The translations under genes and the position numbers were made by a program. Positions 5,527 through 6,117 of a DNA stretch of 6,117 nucleotides are shown one piece after another; the stretch's first letter is position 1; every line of letters begins with the position of its first letter. The notes beneath the pieces were generated by a model that worked only from the letters and a program-made list of their open reading frames with translations, did not search any database and was not told the DNA's origin. Origin of the DNA: Nitrospinae bacterium CG22_combo_CG10-13_8_21_14_all_47_10 (GTDB taxonomy: Bacteria; Nitrospinota; Nitrospinia; Nitrospinales; VA-1); NCBI GenBank assembly GCA_002786505.1, contig PCTK01000219.1, positions 5,103-11,219 on the forward strand. Direction: 5' to 3'.

Positions 5527-5613
5527 AAAAAATAAAGACTCTTCAGGGGCAGAAGTAAACAGTTTAGAAATGAATAAATAAATAATAGAAGCAAAACAAT
5601 TCCAACTCTTGGT

Positions 5614-5618
5614 GGAGG
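5614..5618 (+). promoter_or_regulatory. Flagellin Shine-Dalgarno overlapping a GGA motif
   Basis: GGAGG ends 9 bases before the ATG at 5628, a strong ribosome site. It continues as GGAGGAT, so AGGAT overlaps it, the placement of the CsrA repression site in several flagellin leaders. A small CCAA-CTC-TTGG hairpin (5602-5612) directly precedes it. Confidence 0.7.
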
Positions 5619-5627
5619 ATTAGGGAA

Positions 5628-6117
5628 ATGCCAGTACGAATATTCAACAATATAGCTTCGCTTAACGCCCAAAGGATTCTGGGTACCAACAACGACCGTC
5701 TTGCAACATCAGTAGAGCGAATTTCATCAGGAATCCGGGTCAACAGAGGTGCGGATGACGCGGCCGGACTGGCTATTTCTGAAGCACTCCGTTCTGATAT
5801 TCGTGGATTGCGTCAGGCGGTTCGAAACGCAAACGACGGTATTTCACTCATCAACGTTGCGGAAGGTGCGCTCAACGAACAATCGAGCATTCTGATTCGA
5901 CTCCGGGAACTGGCTTCCCAGGCCGCAACCGGTACCGTAGGTTCCACAGAACGTGCTACCATCCAATTGGAGTTCAGCGCTCTCCGTAATGAAGTCGACC
6001 GTATTGCGGCAACCACTCAATTTAATGGACAGGGCCTGGTAGACGGTTCTCTGGCTTCCAGTGCATCGTCGGCAACTCAGGTTCTCATCCAGGTTGGTAT
6101 TGACAGTGGCACCAACA
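5628..6117 (+). CDS. Flagellin, N-terminal domains D0-D1 (partial)
   Basis: The first 163 residues of a flagellin run off the right edge; the filament subunit is exported by the flagellar type III apparatus without a cleaved signal. The D0 start MPVRIFNNIASLNAQRIL, the segment RISSGIRVNRGADDAAGLAISEALR (31-55), and NANDGISLINVAEGALNE (67-84) are classic. The D1 helix RLRELASQAATGT (91-103) and FNGQGLVDGS (132-141) follow. Arg91, Leu95 and Glu115 match the Arg90, Leu94 and Glu114 positions of Salmonella FliC that vertebrate TLR5 reads. From residue 142 the Ser/Ala-rich sequence departs towards the variable region. The gene has its own sigma-28 promoter and a 208-base structured leader. Symbol fliC or flaA/hag would depend on the organism, so none is given. 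Confidence 0.97.
   Translation, partial: MPVRIFNNIASLNAQRILGTNNDRLATSVERISSGIRVNRGADDAAGLAISEALRSDIRGLRQAVRNANDGISLINVAEGALNEQSSILIRLRELASQAATGTVGSTERATIQLEFSALRNEVDRIAATTQFNGQGLVDGSLASSASSATQVLIQVGIDSGTN

Overview
The window reads as chromosome from a flagellated, probably Gram-negative bacterium. Base composition is moderate, coding density is high and most intergenic gaps are short. The proteobacterial-style HisF, RmlC-type sugar epimerase, LD-carboxypeptidase, SpsF-type nucleotidyltransferase and flagellin fit a Deltaproteobacteria- or Nitrospinota-grade lineage, but I cannot fix the taxon from sequence alone. No tRNA, rRNA, IS element, CRISPR array or prophage gene is visible.

Layout from left to right. 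(1) The N-terminal part of an uncharacterised protein runs leftward off the edge (1-318, minus) behind a convincing sigma-28 (FliA) promoter at 368-395. (2) A 315-base gap is followed by a hypothetical protein of 210 residues (634-1266, plus) with a strongly basic patch. (3) rfbC/rmlC (1294-1821, minus) has a TTG start and a good Shine-Dalgarno. (4) hisA and hisF (2073-3636, plus) overlap by 11 bases and form a two-gene histidine unit with no hisH or other his gene beside it; HisF carries an extra Pro/Glu-rich loop. (5) An S66 LD-carboxypeptidase (3614-4567, minus) overlaps the end of hisF tail to tail by 23 bases. (6) An SpsF-like cytidylyltransferase (4623-5366, plus) is divergent from it. 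(7) A 261-base gap holds a near-consensus sigma-28 promoter and a long structured leader, followed by the N-terminal 163 residues of a flagellin (5628 to the right edge, plus).

How the parts fit: both window edges belong to the late flagellar regulon, since each edge gene has its own sigma-28 promoter. The SpsF-like and RmlC genes could supply activated sugars for flagellin or surface glycan; this is inferred from family and position. hisAF makes the imidazole ring of histidine and AICAR. The LD-carboxypeptidase trims recycled muropeptides in the cytoplasm. These last two look like housekeeping genes placed between the flagellar/glycan genes.

The points most worth a second look are the flagellin leader, which has a GGA-loop hairpin plus a GGA-containing ribosome binding site and suggests CsrA-type control, and the in-frame Pro-Glu repeat expansion in the beta5-alpha5 loop of HisF. 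Also notable are the nearly leaderless hisA start and the sigma-28-driven uncharacterised protein at the left edge. I did not find a clearly novel multi-gene system.
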